From Streptococcus mitis (GTDB lineage: Bacteria; Bacillota; Bacilli; Lactobacillales; Streptococcaceae): a stretch of DNA of 64,000 nucleotides. The notes beneath the pieces were generated by a model. That model had not been told where the DNA came from, did not search any database, and saw nothing but the letters and a program-made list of their open reading frames with translations. The stretch is from assembly GCF_946190375.1 (NCBI RefSeq), contig NZ_CAMIAF010000011.1:1-64000 (forward strand). Direction: 5' to 3'. Position numbers and translations under genes: made by a program. Shown here in pieces: positions 28,482 through 38,174 of this stretch (position 1 is its first letter; the number at the start of each line of letters is the position of its first letter).

Positions 28482-28513
28482 AAAAAAGAGAGAGAACATT
28501 TCTGTTCTCCCTC
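28482..28513 (-). terminator. Inward-facing terminator at the right end of the transposon
   Basis: GAGGGAGAACA and TGTTCTCTCTC pair around GAAA and are followed by TTTTTT on the minus strand. It lies inside the element, so it stops rpoE transcripts from entering the transposon. Confidence 0.8.
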
Positions 28514-28532
28514 ACAGGAAAATTTGATTCAA

Positions 28533-28554
28533 TCTAAAAACTCTTACCACTTAC
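28533..28554 (-). repeat. Right terminal inverted repeat
   Basis: Reverse complement starts GTAAGTGGTAA and ends TTTTTAGA, as at 19063-19084; two mismatches in 22. Confidence 0.92.
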
Positions 28555-28563
28555 CTTTTATTC
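28555..28563. repeat. Target-site duplication, right copy
   Basis: CTTTTATTC, identical to 19054-19062. It contains the last two codons of rpoE, whose stop codon is preserved. Confidence 0.92.
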
Positions 28564-29145
28564 CTCGATGTTTTCAGTATCATCATCTGAAAACTCGTCG
28601 TCTTCTTCGTTAAGATCCACGTCTTCACCCAAGTCATCTGGGGCGATTTCGTTGATTTCTGCGTCGTAAGCTTCCACTTCGTTTTTCTCATCATCTGGAT
28701 TTTCATCATCGTATGAAAGAGCTGGATCTGCTTCATATGCATCTTCGTCTTCCGGATCATCCGCATTATAGTCAATAGCATCTGAATCGCCGTCCATGAA
28801 GGCATTGACACGTTTTTTCTTAGCTTTTGGTGCTACTTCATCGTCATCATTTTCCTCAAGAGCGATAATTTCTTCGTCGATTTCGTCCACACCATACCAT
28901 GAACGAAGACCCCATTTGTTATCCCCAAGAGAGATGAAGCTACCGTCAAAGTTCAATTCTGTGTAGAACAAAGGCAAGGCTTCACGGATATCGCTGTTTG
29001 ATGTTCCAAGGTAGTTTTGAATTTCGTTTACAAGATCGCTAAAATGCATCTCATGGTCGCGACCACGAAGTTCCAAGATAGCACGCGCTACCTCAATCAT
29101 AGATAGTTCACTTTTTTCTTGCCCAGCAAATACTTCTAATTCCAA
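28558..29145 (-). CDS. rpoE: RNA polymerase delta subunit
   Basis: The delta subunit improves recycling and promoter selectivity of Gram-positive RNA polymerase. About 195 aa: a folded N-terminal HARE-HTH domain ([19 protein letters not shown]...) and a very acidic, unstructured C-terminal tail. The TTG at 29145 is chosen because an AGGAG lies 6 nt upstream and homologues begin MELEVFAGQ; the in-frame ATG at 29160 lies over that site. The transposon starts 4 bp after the stop codon. Confidence 0.95.
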   Translation of the reverse strand: MELEVFAGQEKSELSMIEVARAILELRGRDHEMHFSDLVNEIQNYLGTSNSDIREALPLFYTELNFDGSFISLGDNKWGLRSWYGVDEIDEEIIALEENDDDEVAPKAKKKRVNAFMDGDSDAIDYNADDPEDEDAYEADPALSYDDENPDDEKNEVEAYDAEINEIAPDDLGEDVDLNEEDDEFSDDDTENIEE

Positions 29146-29217
29146 AGCGTTTCTCCTCATTTATACTACTATCGCCAGAGCAAACAGACTCTGACCTCAT
29201 TTTATCATTTACTCTTT

Positions 29218-29246
29218 ATTTTACGATAATTTTACGGAATAGTCAA
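29218..29246 (-). promoter_or_regulatory. rpoE promoter
   Basis: TTGACT (29241-29246) and TAAAAT (29218-29223) on the minus strand, 17-bp spacer, about 70 nt before the start codon. Confidence 0.75.
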
Positions 29247-29597
29247 AGGTTAAGGGGGAGAAAGTGACAGGACTTTTTATTGCGTAACTTCTCAAAGTAA
29301 CTTCCACTTGCCTTGCCGAAGTGGAAATTAGTCTAAAACGGACTTTCATTTCTTTGCTACCCAGCCGATGGCATCGCTAGGTGGGTTTTCGGTATCAATC
29401 CAGATAAATTCAATGCGATTATATATGAAAATTAAGCTACAATGTCGAACTTCTCAGAGCGGTTCGAACTTACAAAATTTGTCATGTAGTAACCTGCTTT
29501 CTAAAAGTAATTAGCTAATCTGAGATAACGGGTAATAACTAATGTTAAATCGAGAATAAAGTCTTTTAATAACTCTCCGTGTGAAGAAAATTATAAA
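29247..29597. other. Intergenic region upstream of rpoE
   Basis: No convincing gene. It has short inverted repeats (TTCCACTT/AAGTGGAA near 29303-29327; CCCAGCC-GATGGCATC-...GGTGGG near 29363-29388) that may be decayed terminators. It is the junction between the rpoE-pyrG block and the putative defence module. Confidence 0.4.
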
Positions 29598-30236
29598 TCA
29601 AGAAAATGAATACGAACTTACATTTATTTTTACAGAGTCTATTTTTGAATTATAGTATTCTGAAAACTCTTCTTCATTCAAAGTATATACCTCATTAACT
29701 AGACTTTGTCTATATTTACTTAAATCCCAAAATGCTGGATATCCGCTAGAGGTTCTTTTTGCAATTTTTTGCTTTAACTTCCGATTCTTAAAGCTAGGTA
29801 GGATGCCATTTTTTGTGGCAAAATTGTGATATTGCGACGAAACATCATTCTTCCCTTCACAATATACTACAATATAATTCAATCGTTCTTGAAAATCTTT
29901 CAAATCAAATCCAAATGAGTTCGTCAAAATCAAAAGACTATCTTTCAATTTTAAATGTAGCCCATATTTCTGTTTTTGATCAATCTTGGCATTCTTAAAT
30001 TCTATCAAAAATATTTGATCATTATTTCCTTCCAAATAAGTATCAACTGATTTTAAAATTGTATATGATGCATTTAAATGTTTGGCACAATAAATTTTTT
30101 TTACATTATCAAAATCAACCACATCGTCATCAATATTCGATAACGCGCATCCTTGGTCATCTTTTGAACAATCTCTCAGTGTTTTTTTGCAGTTATTTTT
30201 GATAACATGACCATTCATAAAACAATTAATCATCAT
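29598..30236 (-). CDS. Putative PD-(D/E)XK nuclease-like partner of the ATPase
   Basis: About 212 aa. SVDTYLEGNNDQIFLIEFKNAK has the Asp-(X)n-Glu-X-Lys pattern of the PD-(D/E)XK fold, preceded by a Cys-containing N-terminus (INCFMNGHVIKNNCKK...). It overlaps the ATPase stop by about 11 nt (ATGATGATTAA), so the two are co-translated. Nuclease activity is inferred from the motif only. Likely effector of a two-gene phage-defence type module. Confidence 0.6.
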   Translation of the reverse strand: MMINCFMNGHVIKNNCKKTLRDCSKDDQGCALSNIDDDVVDFDNVKKIYCAKHLNASYTILKSVDTYLEGNNDQIFLIEFKNAKIDQKQKYGLHLKLKDSLLILTNSFGFDLKDFQERLNYIVVYCEGKNDVSSQYHNFATKNGILPSFKNRKLKQKIAKRTSSGYPAFWDLSKYRQSLVNEVYTLNEEEFSEYYNSKIDSVKINVSSYSFS

Positions 30237-31557
30237 TCCCCTCCAAAAGTTCCTCGAGCTTGTCAAGTTTTTCAAAAGGTACTGTTAATAAATCATAAAT
30301 TTGATTCGTTTCCTGTTTAATATCTTCGATAATAGGAATGTTTGACTCATCAATTTTCGCTAAATAGTATTTTGTTTCTGACGTAAGTTTATGAATTTTG
30401 GAATAAACTTCAATAGCATTCAAAAGATAGGGACTATGAGTGTTAATAAGAATATGCAATCCAAATTCCTTCTGGAGTAATACTATAATTTCAGCAAAGT
30501 TTAATTGCCACTCTGGATGTAAATGAACTTCAGGTTCATCTAATATCAGTGTTCCATTTTCTCTAATTACTCCTTTTTCCAAAAGAGATTTAATTAAGTA
30601 AAAAGTTTTCATACCCGAAGAATAATTAACTATATTAAGTTTTTTTTCATCCTCCTCATCTTCTGAACTATTTACAGACTCTGTTCTCAATAGGTTGTTA
30701 ATATTCCTAAACACTAAGTTTAATCTATCTGTTGTTCTAGCTCGTAATGTATATGTATCATAACTTTCGTCATTCATTTGTTCTATCAAGTGAGAATTAT
30801 GATTCAATTTTGAATTAATTTCAAACCAAAAATTATTCAAATAAAAATTATCAACTATAGCAGCTGCATCATCAATATAAACCACATCTGTTTTAAAATT
30901 TATCAATTTATCTGAAGAAGCTATATTTTGATTAATTTCAACATTTATTTTTTCCTCTTTTATTTGCAAGGAAATCATTCCCGTTACTGGATCATATATA
31001 TTATTTATTTGATTATTAAATTCATCATTCAAATGCTTTGTCAAAATTTGATTAAAAATAGATTGATCCGACTGAGATAATACTCCTTCAATGCTTTTCG
31101 AAATAACATCTAAGTCTAAATCTTCAATGTTCGAAATCTGATATCTAACATTATCTTCATTAAACTCAATAATTGAATTGGTAATACTATTTTTTATAGT
31201 ATTACTATAAATTTCACCAACATTTTCATCAATAATAAGTAATAAATTTTTTGAAATTGTTTCTATTAACTCATTAAAAATACGGCTTGGGGCTATTCTT
31301 CTAACTTGTCCTCTTGCAGAATAAGTTTCCCAATTCACCTCAACATCTGATAAATATTTGAACAAAATTTTATTAATTGATTCAGTTCTATCACTAGAAA
31401 TTTTATTAATTATATCATAGTTAGCACTAAATATCGAAAATAAAGAGCGGCTAATTGTACTCTTTCCGGTCCCATTATACCCAGCAATAGTTGTAATACC
31501 TTTTATTTCAATTTCTGCATATTTAACGTTCCCTATATTATTTATTATTAATTTCAT
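30226..31557 (-). CDS. AAA15/OLD-like ATPase of a putative defence module
   Basis: 443 aa. Walker A GYNGTGKST, ABC-like signature NYSSGMKTF, Walker B TLILDEPEVHLHPEWQ and the switch His in LINTHSPYLL define an SMC/RecF-like ATPase with a long, Asn-rich helical insert between the nucleotide-binding halves. This is the layout of ATPases in OLD, Septu, PARIS and Abi-type systems. Low GC and the adjacent nuclease-like gene suggest acquired DNA. A promoter-like TTGCTC/TATGAT pair lies just upstream. Confidence 0.8.
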   Translation of the reverse strand: MKLIINNIGNVKYAEIEIKGITTIAGYNGTGKSTISRSLFSIFSANYDIINKISSDRTESINKILFKYLSDVEVNWETYSARGQVRRIAPSRIFNELIETISKNLLLIIDENVGEIYSNTIKNSITNSIIEFNEDNVRYQISNIEDLDLDVISKSIEGVLSQSDQSIFNQILTKHLNDEFNNQINNIYDPVTGMISLQIKEEKINVEINQNIASSDKLINFKTDVVYIDDAAAIVDNFYLNNFWFEINSKLNHNSHLIEQMNDESYDTYTLRARTTDRLNLVFRNINNLLRTESVNSSEDEEDEKKLNIVNYSSGMKTFYLIKSLLEKGVIRENGTLILDEPEVHLHPEWQLNFAEIIVLLQKEFGLHILINTHSPYLLNAIEVYSKIHKLTSETKYYLAKIDESNIPIIEDIKQETNQIYDLLTVPFEKLDKLEELLEGNDD

Positions 31558-31658
31558 GTATTATCTCCTTTTGAAATAGGACTCTCACTATCATTTTATC
31601 ATAAACCACGTAAAAAAGCAGAGCAAAGGCATAAATTGTCTATTAAGTATATGTTATT

Positions 31659-34310
31659 TTATTTCACCAACTTCTTCATCTCATCGATACGTGCGACGGT
31701 CGCGTCGTACTTAGCTTGATAGTCGGCTTGTTTGTCGCGTTCTTTTTGGACGACTTCTGGTTTGGCGTTGGCTACGAAGCGTTCGTTAGAGAGCTTCTTA
31801 CCGACCATGTCCAGTTCTTTTTGCCATTTAGCAAGTTCCTTGTCGAGACGGGCCAGTTCTTCTTCGACATTGAGGAGGTCTGCCAGTGGCAGGTAGATTT
31901 CTGCTCCTGTGATGACGCTTGACATAGCAAGTTCAGACGCAGGAATATTTGACGCGATTTCCAAGTGTTCTGGATTTGTGAAGCGTTTGATGTAGTTGAC
32001 GTTGCTGTTAAAGAAGGCTTCCAAGTCGCTATCGCTTGTCTTAACAAGGATGGTGATTGGCTTGCTTGGGGCTACGTTTACTTCAGCACGCGCATTACGA
32101 ACGGCACGGATCAAGTCTTTGAGGCTTTCCACACCAGTGTGGGCAACAAGGTCTTCAAAGGATGGATTGACAGTTGGGTATTCTGCTGTCACGATAGAAC
32201 CTTCTGAGATTTGTCCAAAGATTTCCTCTGTCACGAATGGCATGATTGGGTGGAGGAGACGAAGGATCTTGTCCAGAGTGTAAAGGAGAACAGAGCGTGT
32301 GATGACTTTCTCTTCTTCATTGTCGCTATAAAGGACTTCCTTAGTCAACTCAACGTACCAGTCCGCAAACTCGTCCCAGATGAAGTTGTAGAGGATGTGT
32401 CCAGCAACACCAAATTCAAACTTGTCAAAGTTTTCAGTGACTTTGCCGATCGTTTCATTGAGGTTGTGGAGAATCCAGCAGTCTGTGACATTTCCAGCTT
32501 CCTTGTTGACAACTTTTTCCACATTGGCAGTTGCTTGCTCAAGGGTCAAACCTTCATTGTTCATGAGGATGTAGCGAGAGATGTTCCAGATTTTGTTAAT
32601 GAAGTTCCATGAAGCATCCATTTTCTCGTAAGAGAAGCGCACGTCTTGACCTGGTGCAGAACCGTTTGAAAGGAACCAACGAAGGCTATCTGTTCCGTAC
32701 TTATCAATAACATCCATTGGGTCAATCCCGTTACCGAGAGATTTAGACATCTTGCGTCCTTGCTCATCACGAATGAGACCATGAATCAAGGCATTTTTAA
32801 ATGGCGACTTTCCAGTAAATTCCAAACCTTGGAAAATCATTCGAGATACCCAGAACGGGATAATATCATAACCAGTCACCAAAGTTGATGTTGGATAATA
32901 ACGTTTGAAGTCTTCTGAGTCGACATCCGGCCAGCCCATGGTAGAGAATGGCCAAAGAGCCGAACTGAACCACGTATCCAAGACATCTTCGTCCTGAGTC
33001 CAACCGTCACCTTCTGGAGCTTCTTCGCCGACATATATTTCACCCTCAGCATTGTACCAAGCAGGGATTTGGTGACCCCACCAAAGCTGACGAGAGATTA
33101 CCCAGTCGTGGACATTTTCCATCCATTGGAGGAAGGTATCGTTGAAACGAGGTGGGTAGAACTCTACCTTGTCCTCTGTGTCTTGGTTGGCAATAGCATT
33201 TTTGGCCAATTGGTCCATCTTGACGAACCACTGAGTAGACAAGCGTGGTTCAACCACAACACCTGTACGCTCTGAGTGACCAACACTGTGGACACGTTTT
33301 TCGATTTTAACAAGGGCACCGATTTCTTCCAGTTTAGCAACGACTGCCTTACGAGCTTCAAAACGGTCCATGCCTGCAAATTCGAAGGCAAGCTCGTTCA
33401 TAGTTCCGTCGTCGTTCATGACGTTGACTTGTGGCAAGTTGTGGCGTTGACCAACCAAGAAGTCGTTTGGATCGTGGGCAGGCGTGATTTTCACGACACC
33501 AGTACCAAATTCAGGATCTGCGTGCTCGTCTCCAACGATCGGGATTAATTTATTAGCAATTGGAAGGATGACATTTTTACCAATCAAGTCCTTATAGCGT
33601 GGGTCTTCTGGATTGACCGCAACCGCAACGTCCCCAAACATGGTCTCAGGACGAGTTGTCGCAACTTCAAGGGCGCGTGAGCCGTCTTCCAGCATGTAAT
33701 TCATGTGGTAGAAGGCACCTTCGACATCTTTGTGAATCACCTCAATATCAGAAAGAGCTGTGCGAGCTGCTGGGTCCCAGTTGATGATAAACTCACCACG
33801 GTAGATCCATCCTTTCTTGTAAAGGTCCACAAAGACCTTACGAACAGCTTTTGACAAACCTTCATCAAGAGTGAAACGCTCACGAGAGTAGTCTACAGAA
33901 AGCCCCATCTTGCCCCATTGTTCTTTGATGGTAGTGGCATACTCATCTTTCCATTCCCAGACTTTATCTAGGAATTTTTCACGACCGAGGTCATAACGCG
34001 TAATGCCCTCACCACGTAAGCGCTCCTCAACCTTAGCTTGAGTGGCAATACCAGCGTGGTCCATACCAGGAAGCCAAAGCGTATCAAAACCTTGCATGCG
34101 TTTTTGACGGATGATGATATCTTGCAAAGTCGTATCCCAAGCGTGACCAAGGTGAAGTTTCCCAGTTACGTTTGGTGGCGGAATGACGATTGAATAAGGC
34201 TTAGCCTTTTGGTCTCCTGAAGGCTTGAAAACGTCGGCATCCAGCCATTTTTGGTAACGACCAGCCTCAACCTCGGCTGGATTGTATTTAGGTGAAAGTT
34301 CTTTAGACAT
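31659..34310 (-). CDS. valS: Valyl-tRNA synthetase
   Basis: 883-aa class-I synthetase with [15 protein letters not shown] (HIGH motif), the editing domain ([14 protein letters not shown]), KMSKSLGNG (KMSKS motif) and the C-terminal coiled coil used for tRNA binding. A possible TTGAAT/TACTAA promoter lies in the 127-bp upstream region, which holds no T-box. The nearest T-box leader is 5 kb upstream, ahead of the flavin reductase gene. Confidence 0.97.
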   Translation of the reverse strand: MSKELSPKYNPAEVEAGRYQKWLDADVFKPSGDQKAKPYSIVIPPPNVTGKLHLGHAWDTTLQDIIIRQKRMQGFDTLWLPGMDHAGIATQAKVEERLRGEGITRYDLGREKFLDKVWEWKDEYATTIKEQWGKMGLSVDYSRERFTLDEGLSKAVRKVFVDLYKKGWIYRGEFIINWDPAARTALSDIEVIHKDVEGAFYHMNYMLEDGSRALEVATTRPETMFGDVAVAVNPEDPRYKDLIGKNVILPIANKLIPIVGDEHADPEFGTGVVKITPAHDPNDFLVGQRHNLPQVNVMNDDGTMNELAFEFAGMDRFEARKAVVAKLEEIGALVKIEKRVHSVGHSERTGVVVEPRLSTQWFVKMDQLAKNAIANQDTEDKVEFYPPRFNDTFLQWMENVHDWVISRQLWWGHQIPAWYNAEGEIYVGEEAPEGDGWTQDEDVLDTWFSSALWPFSTMGWPDVDSEDFKRYYPTSTLVTGYDIIPFWVSRMIFQGLEFTGKSPFKNALIHGLIRDEQGRKMSKSLGNGIDPMDVIDKYGTDSLRWFLSNGSAPGQDVRFSYEKMDASWNFINKIWNISRYILMNNEGLTLEQATANVEKVVNKEAGNVTDCWILHNLNETIGKVTENFDKFEFGVAGHILYNFIWDEFADWYVELTKEVLYSDNEEEKVITRSVLLYTLDKILRLLHPIMPFVTEEIFGQISEGSIVTAEYPTVNPSFEDLVAHTGVESLKDLIRAVRNARAEVNVAPSKPITILVKTSDSDLEAFFNSNVNYIKRFTNPEHLEIASNIPASELAMSSVITGAEIYLPLADLLNVEEELARLDKELAKWQKELDMVGKKLSNERFVANAKPEVVQKERDKQADYQAKYDATVARIDEMKKLVK

Positions 34311-34437
34311 GTGTTTGTCCTTTCTAGTTAATATCTTTAAATAAAATTAGTATGTAGAAGATAGACTGTGATTCAACTCATCTTGTTTTTCTCAGTATCT
34401 TCTATGAGCAAAAAAGAAACCGTGTAAAAATGTTACA

Positions 34438-35445
34438 TTAACTTTCTCTCATTATCTTCATAATATGTTTATCAAAGTCTGATATAATTTTTTGAGTTCG
34501 GTTAAATTTTTCATACTCCTGGATGGCTTTTGAGTCTGCTTGTTTCTTGGAAACACTTCCTTTTCCTTCTAAAATTTCGTACTCATTAAAAGATAGAAAA
34601 CGATCAATACTATCTGCCAATCCTCGCATTGTAAAAGTATTACGGCGCTCAACCAAACCCTCGATATAATCAAAATAGGCTGTAACAGTTCGCTCTAGTT
34701 GTCGAATTTCTTTTTCTTGCAAATAGTTTTTAGCCACCGTTACATCTGATTTGAGTACTCGTCCATCAGGTGCATGTTTCCAAATAGTTAATCCCATTTT
34801 TTCTTTACTAGCATCGGCTTGCTGATAGATAATTTCTGCAGCCGTACTTCCAGTAATTGCATAATGAAATTTATTTTGCACCATAGCATAGAAATTTTTA
34901 GTAATATCTGAGTTTCGATCATAATCTATGGCACATTCGGCAAAGATATCCGTAATTTGTTGATAGATTCGGCGCTCGCTAGAACGAATAGAGCGAATTC
35001 GTTCTAAAAGTTCACGAAAATAATCTTTTCCGAAAACTGTCTGTCCTTGTTTCAAGCGTTCATCATCTAAAACAAAACCTTTGATGATAAATTCTTTCAA
35101 GGTCTTGGTTGCCCAAATTCTAAATTGAGTAGCCTTGCTAGAATTTACACGATAACCAACTGAAATGATAGCATCCAGATTGTAATATTCAAGTTCACGC
35201 CGGACAGCTCTATTTCCCTCTTGTTGAACCTGTGCAAATTTTGCACAAGTTGACACCTTATCTAATTCACCACTATCATAAATGTTTTTTAAGTGCTTTG
35301 TAATGACACTTCGTTCAACTCCAAAGAGCTCTGCAAGACCTTTTTGAGTCAACCAAAGATTTTCATCCTGTAAAAGGATATCTAGCTGAACGTCGCCATT
35401 TGGTGTAGTATACAGGATGAAATTAGAAATTTCATTCAAGACCAT
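34438..35445 (-). CDS. RhuM-family protein
   Basis: 335 aa with the RhuM architecture: an N-terminal winged helix (LWLTQKGLAELFGVERSVITKHLKNI), YNLDAIISVGYRVNSSKATQFRIWATKTLKEFI, and a helical C-terminal domain. The family is often carried by mobile DNA and defence-type islands; its biochemical activity is unknown to me. It has its own AGGAGG site. It sits between valS and a relic of the valS 5' end, so it was probably inserted there. Confidence 0.82.
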   Translation of the reverse strand: MVLNEISNFILYTTPNGDVQLDILLQDENLWLTQKGLAELFGVERSVITKHLKNIYDSGELDKVSTCAKFAQVQQEGNRAVRRELEYYNLDAIISVGYRVNSSKATQFRIWATKTLKEFIIKGFVLDDERLKQGQTVFGKDYFRELLERIRSIRSSERRIYQQITDIFAECAIDYDRNSDITKNFYAMVQNKFHYAITGSTAAEIIYQQADASKEKMGLTIWKHAPDGRVLKSDVTVAKNYLQEKEIRQLERTVTAYFDYIEGLVERRNTFTMRGLADSIDRFLSFNEYEILEGKGSVSKKQADSKAIQEYEKFNRTQKIISDFDKHIMKIMRES

Positions 35446-35470
35446 TTCACCTCCTACTTTCCATAAACAA

Positions 35471-36712
35471 CTACTTCTCGTTCTTAAACTTTATGCCGTT
35501 TTCTTTCAGCTTTTTAACGGTTACGGGACCAATTCCCTTCAAAGCGAGAACTTCTTTTTCAGTCCATTTTTTGAAATCTGAAGACCTACGAATCCCATTT
35601 TCAACAAAGATATGAACAAGATCCATCCGAATTCCCTTCATTGTTTCCTCGTTCATAAAGGAATACCAGTCAGTGACCTCGGATAAATTTCTTATCATAC
35701 TAGAATGATTCGAAAATACTGGTTTACGACGGAACTTCTTGGCTTCGTTTGTTAAAAATTTCGTTAAAATAATATTTTCTAGTAAATAATCAAACAGAGG
35801 ATACAAACTAGCTTGTAGCGATTCAACTGAATTTGGACAATAGCATTCTTGGTCTTCGATATCTATAACTTTGAATTGCCAATCTTCCTCTATAAAGAAT
35901 TCAACAGCTTCATCATTGATCTCCACTAATTTTGCAAATAGCTGACTGGCTTCCTCAATTTTTCCTTGAGAAAAAGCAGAGATGATGGCATGAATAAGAA
36001 TGGTATCATCCCGTTTCCCTTTATTTAATTCTTCACGATAAAAACGTTCAACCTTTAGTTCCTGACCAGTAATATGATACAAGGAAAGCATACAGAAGAC
36101 AAAATTAGGAGGAAACCGTTCTGGTCGCTTACTCAAATATAGGTCAATCAATTCTATAGCCTTAGAATTGAAGTTCTCCATCATATAATACTCAATCAGA
36201 AACATCAGAGCAGACAGGATAGGGCGAGCTTCAAAATAATTCCAACTATTGTATCCGTTCATTTTCCATTTTTCTAAAACTAGAATTTCAAAATCCAATA
36301 CTTTTTTAAAGGTTGACAAATCAAAATCTTCAACTTCTGATAAGAATAAATGAAAATCAGCAGCAAAGTAATCTGGATTGATTTTTAAAACTTGCTTTAA
36401 CAGTTTATTTCGCTTCTGTGTATTCGGAGTATGCATAGCTTCTCTAAATAAAGCATGATCCTCATGCCAGTCAAAACTTCCATTTTTTAGTTGGTAATTG
36501 ATTAGCTGAACATCTGGATACTCTCCGTATTCATCAGCATATTGCATCACTGCTGTATGTAGTTCATCGAAATTTTGAATGGTCCGACGTTCTACAAAAG
36601 TTGGATTTTTGGCCATGATTTCTGTCCAAGCAGCCTCTTCTTCAGAAATAACTTTGATATCCAACTTTTGCTGGCGTTTTAATTCTTTTTTTCTATTTTT
36701 CTTTTTAGCCAT
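35471..36712 (-). CDS. Large helical-repeat protein with C-terminal helix-hairpin-helix domain
   Basis: 413 aa. A lysine-rich start (MAKKKNRKKELKRQQK) is followed by a TPR/ST7-like helical body, and the last 45 residues (DFKKWTEKEVLALKGIGPVTVKKLKENG) are a helix-hairpin-helix DNA-binding motif. That tail is nearly identical to the end of the 131-aa protein at 39567-39962. Function unknown; DNA association is likely from the HhH motif. Confidence 0.65.
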   Translation of the reverse strand: MAKKKNRKKELKRQQKLDIKVISEEEAAWTEIMAKNPTFVERRTIQNFDELHTAVMQYADEYGEYPDVQLINYQLKNGSFDWHEDHALFREAMHTPNTQKRNKLLKQVLKINPDYFAADFHLFLSEVEDFDLSTFKKVLDFEILVLEKWKMNGYNSWNYFEARPILSALMFLIEYYMMENFNSKAIELIDLYLSKRPERFPPNFVFCMLSLYHITGQELKVERFYREELNKGKRDDTILIHAIISAFSQGKIEEASQLFAKLVEINDEAVEFFIEEDWQFKVIDIEDQECYCPNSVESLQASLYPLFDYLLENIILTKFLTNEAKKFRRKPVFSNHSSMIRNLSEVTDWYSFMNEETMKGIRMDLVHIFVENGIRRSSDFKKWTEKEVLALKGIGPVTVKKLKENGIKFKNEK

Positions 36713-36789
36713 CTATTTTCTCCTCTAACTCATTCTTCAATAAATCAGACTCTACCTCTGCTGTATTGGATATTCTTACAGCCTAGGAT

Positions 36790-37015
36790 ACAGGCTTTAA
36801 TGGTAAATCTTAGTTTTTTCAGCGACTCGTTGACTTTGAAGGTTTCCCCAAGCGTGACCAAGGTAGAATTTTTTCCAGTTACATTTGGTGGTGGGAATCA
36901 CGAACGAAAAAGATTGAGACTTTTGAACTTCTTGAGTCTTGAGAACGTCTTCTTAAAGTTGTTTTGTTAACGAGCAACTTCAATCTCGGCTGGATTGTAT
37001 TTAGGTGAAAGTTTT
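36790..37015 (-). pseudogene. Relics of a GNAT gene end fused to the valS 5' end
   Basis: 36846-37012 resembles the first 55 or so codons of valS (compare AAGCGTGACCAAGG and GGCTGGATTGTATTTAGG with 34140-34300), with many substitutions and indels. 36822-36844 matches 23 nt of the GNAT pseudogene (38273-38296) exactly. The two relics join abruptly at about 36845. No open frame survives. Confidence 0.75.
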
Positions 37016-37031
37016 GCATTTAAGTTCTTCT

Positions 37032-38174
37032 TTAAGTGTTTGTAAGTAGTCTTTTGACAATCTTTGATATCCTAGATTTTTTCTTTCGATATCTAATGTA
37101 TAAAGTGGGATGAAATATGAAGACTGACGGCCTTAGTTTTTTTATTAACTTTTTCTGTAATTTCCGACGTTTTTTTCTCAGTATCTCAACGTCAGTTCGA
37201 TTATAAGAGTATCCATAAAGTCTTCTTTCTAACCTATCTATTGATTTGTAAATATCAATTGCTTTGTCGCTATGGACATTTCGTTTAATAGTAACTCGTT
37301 CAACTGCTTTAACGTAATCGTCTTCTAATGATTCAATGATTGATAAATAAAAAAATTCATATACAAACAAACCTATTAGTGAAAATATATCAAAAAGTTG
37401 AGAATTTAAAAATGGAATATTTAATAATAAAATTAGACTAGTGTTCGCATAAGGAAAAGCATAAAAAACAATGAATATCCACATCTGCTCTTTTTTATGT
37501 CTGGAAGGAACTGACTTAATTAAGTTTGTAACCCATATTTGTAACGATACAAATATAATTGACACTATAGATATTATAAACAGTAGTAAATATAAATCAT
37601 TATTCAAATCCTCAGTTTTATTATATATAATAATTGAAGAATAAATAGATAAAATAAATAATGTAAACCAAACCATTCCTCTTAACAATGTTGAAGGATT
37701 AAATTTTATTTCCTTTTTTGAGCGTTCCCAATCATATTTCAAGAGCAGCGCTATATACAAAGACAGCCTATCATAGTCAATTACATCATTATCCAAGATA
37801 TCCCAAATATGACCATCTTTCATATAATAGGGCTTAGAATATTTAATTTCCATGTTCTTTCCAAACGGATTAATCTGGCTTTTTAACTGTATAAGTGCAG
37901 AATCTTTCTTTTGACTATCCTTTAAATTTTCTAATATTATTTTAAGTTGCTTCCGCCATTCAGCTCTCTCCTTAGTAATATAATCAATTTGATTTTTTTT
38001 ACTATTATTAAGAAAAACTAAAATTGCACTTATTATAGCTCCTAGACCTGCTCCACTGATCAGAGTAATAATTGGGCTTATTTCCAATTTTTTACCTCGC
38101 TTTCGAAATTCTTCAATAAATCCCAACTGTTCGATTTTCTCGAACAGTTCGACTAACAGTTTAAACCCTCCCAC
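37032..38174 (-). CDS. Unknown polytopic membrane protein
   Basis: 380 aa. One N-terminal membrane segment (IITLISGAGLGAIISAILVF), a cytoplasmic helical domain, four more segments in the middle (for example MVWFTLFILSIYSSIIIY, LLLFIISIVSIIFVSLQI), and a very basic C-terminus. The only start is a GTG at 38174, overlapping the GNAT pseudogene; an ATG-less N-terminus leaves the start uncertain. AT-rich and in an insertion-prone interval. No family recognised. Confidence 0.6.
   Translation of the reverse strand: MGGFKLLVELFEKIEQLGFIEEFRKRGKKLEISPIITLISGAGLGAIISAILVFLNNSKKNQIDYITKERAEWRKQLKIILENLKDSQKKDSALIQLKSQINPFGKNMEIKYSKPYYMKDGHIWDILDNDVIDYDRLSLYIALLLKYDWERSKKEIKFNPSTLLRGMVWFTLFILSIYSSIIIYNKTEDLNNDLYLLLFIISIVSIIFVSLQIWVTNLIKSVPSRHKKEQMWIFIVFYAFPYANTSLILLLNIPFLNSQLFDIFSLIGLFVYEFFYLSIIESLEDDYVKAVERVTIKRNVHSDKAIDIYKSIDRLERRLYGYSYNRTDVEILRKKRRKLQKKLIKKLRPSVFIFHPTLYIRYRKKKSRISKIVKRLLTNT

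Larger units (their letters stand above)
19063..28554. mobile_element. 9,492-bp TnGBS-like transposon with plasmid-type replication genes
   Basis: Bounded by 22-bp inverted repeats (20 of 22 identical) and a perfect 9-bp target duplication. Contents in transcription order: an unknown HTH-type gene, replication initiator, a SANT-like protein, three small genes, a non-coding region, a plasmid-type HTH regulator, two ribbon-helix-helix-like genes, a lipoprotein, a VirB6-like membrane protein and a Mutator-superfamily transposase. Insertion 16 bp upstream of a sigma-A -35 is the known preference of TnGBS elements. No obvious relaxase, coupling ATPase or integrase is present. Confidence 0.9.

Noticed and set aside
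19271-28487. TTTTTTATTTGCT inverted pair as the element's ends
   Set aside because: No duplication flanks it and it is inside the true ends; kept only as a subterminal feature.
19285-28528. AAATTTGAT at 19285-19293 and 28520-28528 as a target duplication of the transposon
   Set aside because: No inverted repeats lie next to these copies, whereas CTTTTATTC at 19054/28555 abuts 22-bp inverted repeats exactly.
34311-34437. A T-box directly upstream of valS
   Set aside because: The 127-bp region lacks the T-box core and a terminator hairpin.
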